From Streptomonospora nanhaiensis (GTDB taxonomy: Bacteria; Actinomycetota; Actinomycetes; Streptosporangiales; Streptosporangiaceae), in NCBI RefSeq assembly GCF_013410565.1, contig NZ_JACCFO010000001.1:3720001-3784000 (forward strand): a stretch of 64,000 nucleotides of DNA. The letters run 5' to 3'. Positions 62,109-64,000 of the stretch are shown here, piece after piece; the first letter of the stretch is position 1, and every line of letters starts with the position of its first letter. The notes below the pieces were generated by a model, which had not been told where the DNA came from, did not search any database, and saw only the letters and a program-made list of their open reading frames with translations. Position numbers and translations under genes: made by a program.

Positions 62109-63842
62109 GTGGCCACCGAGACCACGAACGGCAGCGACGACCCCCCCGTTCCCGGCCCCAGCGGCCCCGACGACCCCACCGCGCCCACGGGCGGCGCGAG
62201 CGGCGAGCAGGGCTCGGGCGGCTCCGGCGGCATGATGCGCTCCAGCGCCATCATGGCCGTGGGCACGCTGGTCTCCCGCGTCACCGGTTTCGTGAAGGCG
62301 ATCGTGATCGCCGCCGCGCTGGGCACCCAACTGCTCGGCGACGCCTACCAGACCGCGCAGACCATCCCCTTCATCATCAACGACCTGCTGATCGGCGGCC
62401 TGATGGCCAGCGTCGTGATCCCGCTGCTGGTCAAGCGGCGGATGCGCGACGACGACGGCGGCGTCAAGACCGAGAACCGGCTGTTCACCGGCGCGGTCGT
62501 GCTGCTGCTGGTGGTCACCGCCGCCGCCGTCCTGGCGGCCGAGCCCATCACCGCGCTGTACCTGGGCGACTCCGACCCCCGCCAGGCCGAGGTCACCGTC
62601 TACCTGGCCCGCTTCCTGCTCGCCCAGATCTTCTTCGTGGGGCTGAGCGGCCTGATCAGCGGCATGCTCAACACCCGCAACCGGTTCGGCTCCCCGGTGT
62701 GGGCGCCGGTGCTGAACAACATCGTGGTGATCGCGGTCGGCGGGCTGTTCCTGTGGGTGGCCGGAGCCGGCCGCACGGTCGAGACCGTCACCCAGGGCGA
62801 ACTGGTGCTCCTGGGCGCGGGCACCACCGCCGGCATGGCGGCCCAGCTCGTGGTGCTGCTCGGGTCGCTGTGGCGCGCCGGGTTCCGCTGGCGGCCCCGG
62901 CTGGACCTGCGCGGCTCGGGCCTGGGCGAGGCGCTGCGCAGCGCCGGGTGGATGTTCCTCTACACCCTGATGACCCAGCTCGGGCTGCTCATCACCGCCA
63001 ACCTCGTGAACCGCGCCGGCGCCGAGAGCGTGCGCCAGGGCCACGACGTCGGCGCCGGCCTGACCGCCTACAACTTCGCCTACACGCTGTTCCAGCTGCC
63101 CTACGCCATCATCGCGGTCTCGCTCATCACCGTGCTGCTGCCGCAGATGAGCGCGCACGCCACCGAGCGGCGCTGGGACGAGGTGCGCGCCGGGTTCTCC
63201 CGCACGCTGCGGATCTCGGCGCTGGTGCTGGTGCCGCTGGGCCTGGCGCTGGCGCTGTACGCCGTGCCCGTTGCCACGCTGGTGTTCGCGCGCGGCAACA
63301 CCTCCGCCGCCGACGCCGCCAACATCGGCCTGGTGCTGGCCGTGATGGCGCTGGGCCTGGTGCCCTTCACCGTCTTCCAGCTCATGCTGCGGGTGTTCTA
63401 CGCCATGGGCGACACCCGCACGCCCGCGCTGATCAGCATCGCCAACGTCAGCGTGCACGGCGCGCTGGCGCTGACCGCCTACGCGGTGCTGCCGCCCGAC
63501 CGCGTGGTGGCGGGCGTGGCCGCAGGCTTCATGCTCTCGTTCCTCTCGGGCCTGGTCATCGCCGGTACCATCCTCAGCCGCCGCCTGGGCGGGCTTGACG
63601 GGCGGCACATCGGTGGAACATTGTTGCGGCTGCACGCGGCGGCCGTTCCCAGCGTCGCCGCGGGCTTCGGCGTCCTGTGGTTCTTCACCACGCAGGTGGG
63701 GCCCGGGATCTGGACCAACCTCGGCGCCCCCGTGGTCGGCTGCCTGATCGGCGGAGTGCTGTTCCTGCTGTGCGCCTGGGCGCTGCGGGTGCGGGAACTG
63801 TCGGCGGCGCTGGACCTCGTGCGCTCCCGTCTGCGACGGTAG
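62109..63842 (+). CDS. murJ: Lipid II flippase MurJ
   Basis: A 577-residue MurJ/MviN protein that moves lipid II across the membrane for peptidoglycan assembly. About 14 membrane helices follow a short Gly/Pro-rich N-terminus; the opening core MAVGTLVSRVTGFVKAIVI and the downstream DAYQTAQTIPFIINDLLIGG are typical. GTG 62109 follows AAGGAG. It begins 67 bases after the DUF6049 gene, so the two are probably co-transcribed. Confidence 0.95.
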   Translation: MATETTNGSDDPPVPGPSGPDDPTAPTGGASGEQGSGGSGGMMRSSAIMAVGTLVSRVTGFVKAIVIAAALGTQLLGDAYQTAQTIPFIINDLLIGGLMASVVIPLLVKRRMRDDDGGVKTENRLFTGAVVLLLVVTAAAVLAAEPITALYLGDSDPRQAEVTVYLARFLLAQIFFVGLSGLISGMLNTRNRFGSPVWAPVLNNIVVIAVGGLFLWVAGAGRTVETVTQGELVLLGAGTTAGMAAQLVVLLGSLWRAGFRWRPRLDLRGSGLGEALRSAGWMFLYTLMTQLGLLITANLVNRAGAESVRQGHDVGAGLTAYNFAYTLFQLPYAIIAVSLITVLLPQMSAHATERRWDEVRAGFSRTLRISALVLVPLGLALALYAVPVATLVFARGNTSAADAANIGLVLAVMALGLVPFTVFQLMLRVFYAMGDTRTPALISIANVSVHGALALTAYAVLPPDRVVAGVAAGFMLSFLSGLVIAGTILSRRLGGLDGRHIGGTLLRLHAAAVPSVAAGFGVLWFFTTQVGPGIWTNLGAPVVGCLIGGVLFLLCAWALRVRELSAALDLVRSRLRR

Positions 63843-63956
63843 GCGCCGGCGGTGCGGCCGCCGGGCCGCCGACCGCACCCCACCGCTGGCCGTCGTCGTC
63901 ACCCCCGTCCCCGGGACGAAGCCGGCCCCGCCGCCCACAGGAAGCACCACAGGAAG

Positions 63957-64000
63957 ATGGCTTCACCGGTGTCGAACGACCAGACCGGTCCGCCCGCGCC
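63957..64000 (+). CDS. Start of an unidentified gene (runs off the window)
   Basis: ATG 63957 follows AGGAAG closely and opens a frame MASPVSNDQTGPPA that runs to the edge. In related genomes a protein-kinase-like gene often follows murJ, but 14 residues do not show this. Confidence 0.45.
   Translation, partial: MASPVSNDQTGPPA

Overview
The window is about 64 kb of very GC-rich actinobacterial chromosome. Many genes use GTG starts, Shine-Dalgarno sites are strong, and several families are largely or wholly actinobacterial: tRNA-deaminase-associated proteins, a GPP34 protein, a BldC-like regulator, a DUF397 remnant, a DUF6049 secreted protein and a PadR gene beside inositol-phosphate synthase. 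Gene content and style suggest the Nocardiopsaceae (Nocardiopsis or Streptomonospora type). That is inference; the window holds no rRNA or other marker that settles it. No rRNA, CRISPR array, transposase or integrase was seen.

Left part (0-11.9 kb) is mostly housekeeping: the end of an acyltransferase E2 gene, a Nudix hydrolase, an S9 peptidase with a GntR regulator, asd-lysC, recR, ybaB, dnaX, the SRP RNA and tRNA-Ser(GGA). A plus-strand DUF6882 gene splits the dnaX-ybaB-recR group.

The first accessory block (12-20.9 kb) looks like a compact, undescribed phenolic-acid pathway. A tightly coupled minus-strand operon encodes a P450, a ketosynthase, a short Cys-less ketosynthase-like protein and a MIO ammonia-lyase with a tyrosine-lyase-like His-Leu pair. 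It faces a divergent acyl-CoA ligase, followed by MarR, an MFS exporter and a flavin-reductase-fold protein. The second block (20.98-25.05 kb) is a three-gene operon of PLP enzymes: a fold-type III decarboxylase-like protein, a cysteine-synthase-like enzyme fused to rhodanese, and a SufS-like enzyme. Together they could form a sulfur relay.

The middle (25.5-37 kb) has two STAS proteins, a Mut7-C protein, tRNA-Ser(CGA), tadA with two related associated-protein genes, upp, small membrane or PH-domain proteins, an Lrp regulator, an oxidoreductase, an SRPBCC protein and a TetR/DoxX pair.

The right part (37.3-64 kb) resembles the origin-proximal order remembered from Streptomyces: dnaB, MATE, rplI-rpsR-ssb-rpsF, a glycosyltransferase, a class A PBP, PadR, ino1, cca, a DUF6049 gene and murJ. 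Two copies of a parS-like 14-mer and a cluster of DnaA-box-like 9-mers upstream of dnaB fit a location near oriC. dnaB carries a 185-residue mini-intein with class 3 features. Between ino1 and the MFS gene is a foreign-looking patch: a BldC-like regulator, an ATP-binding protein, a less GC-rich GntR gene with a TATATATA palindrome, the scar of a deleted ATP-binding/DUF397 module, and a large unknown protein made of two copies of an all-alpha domain.
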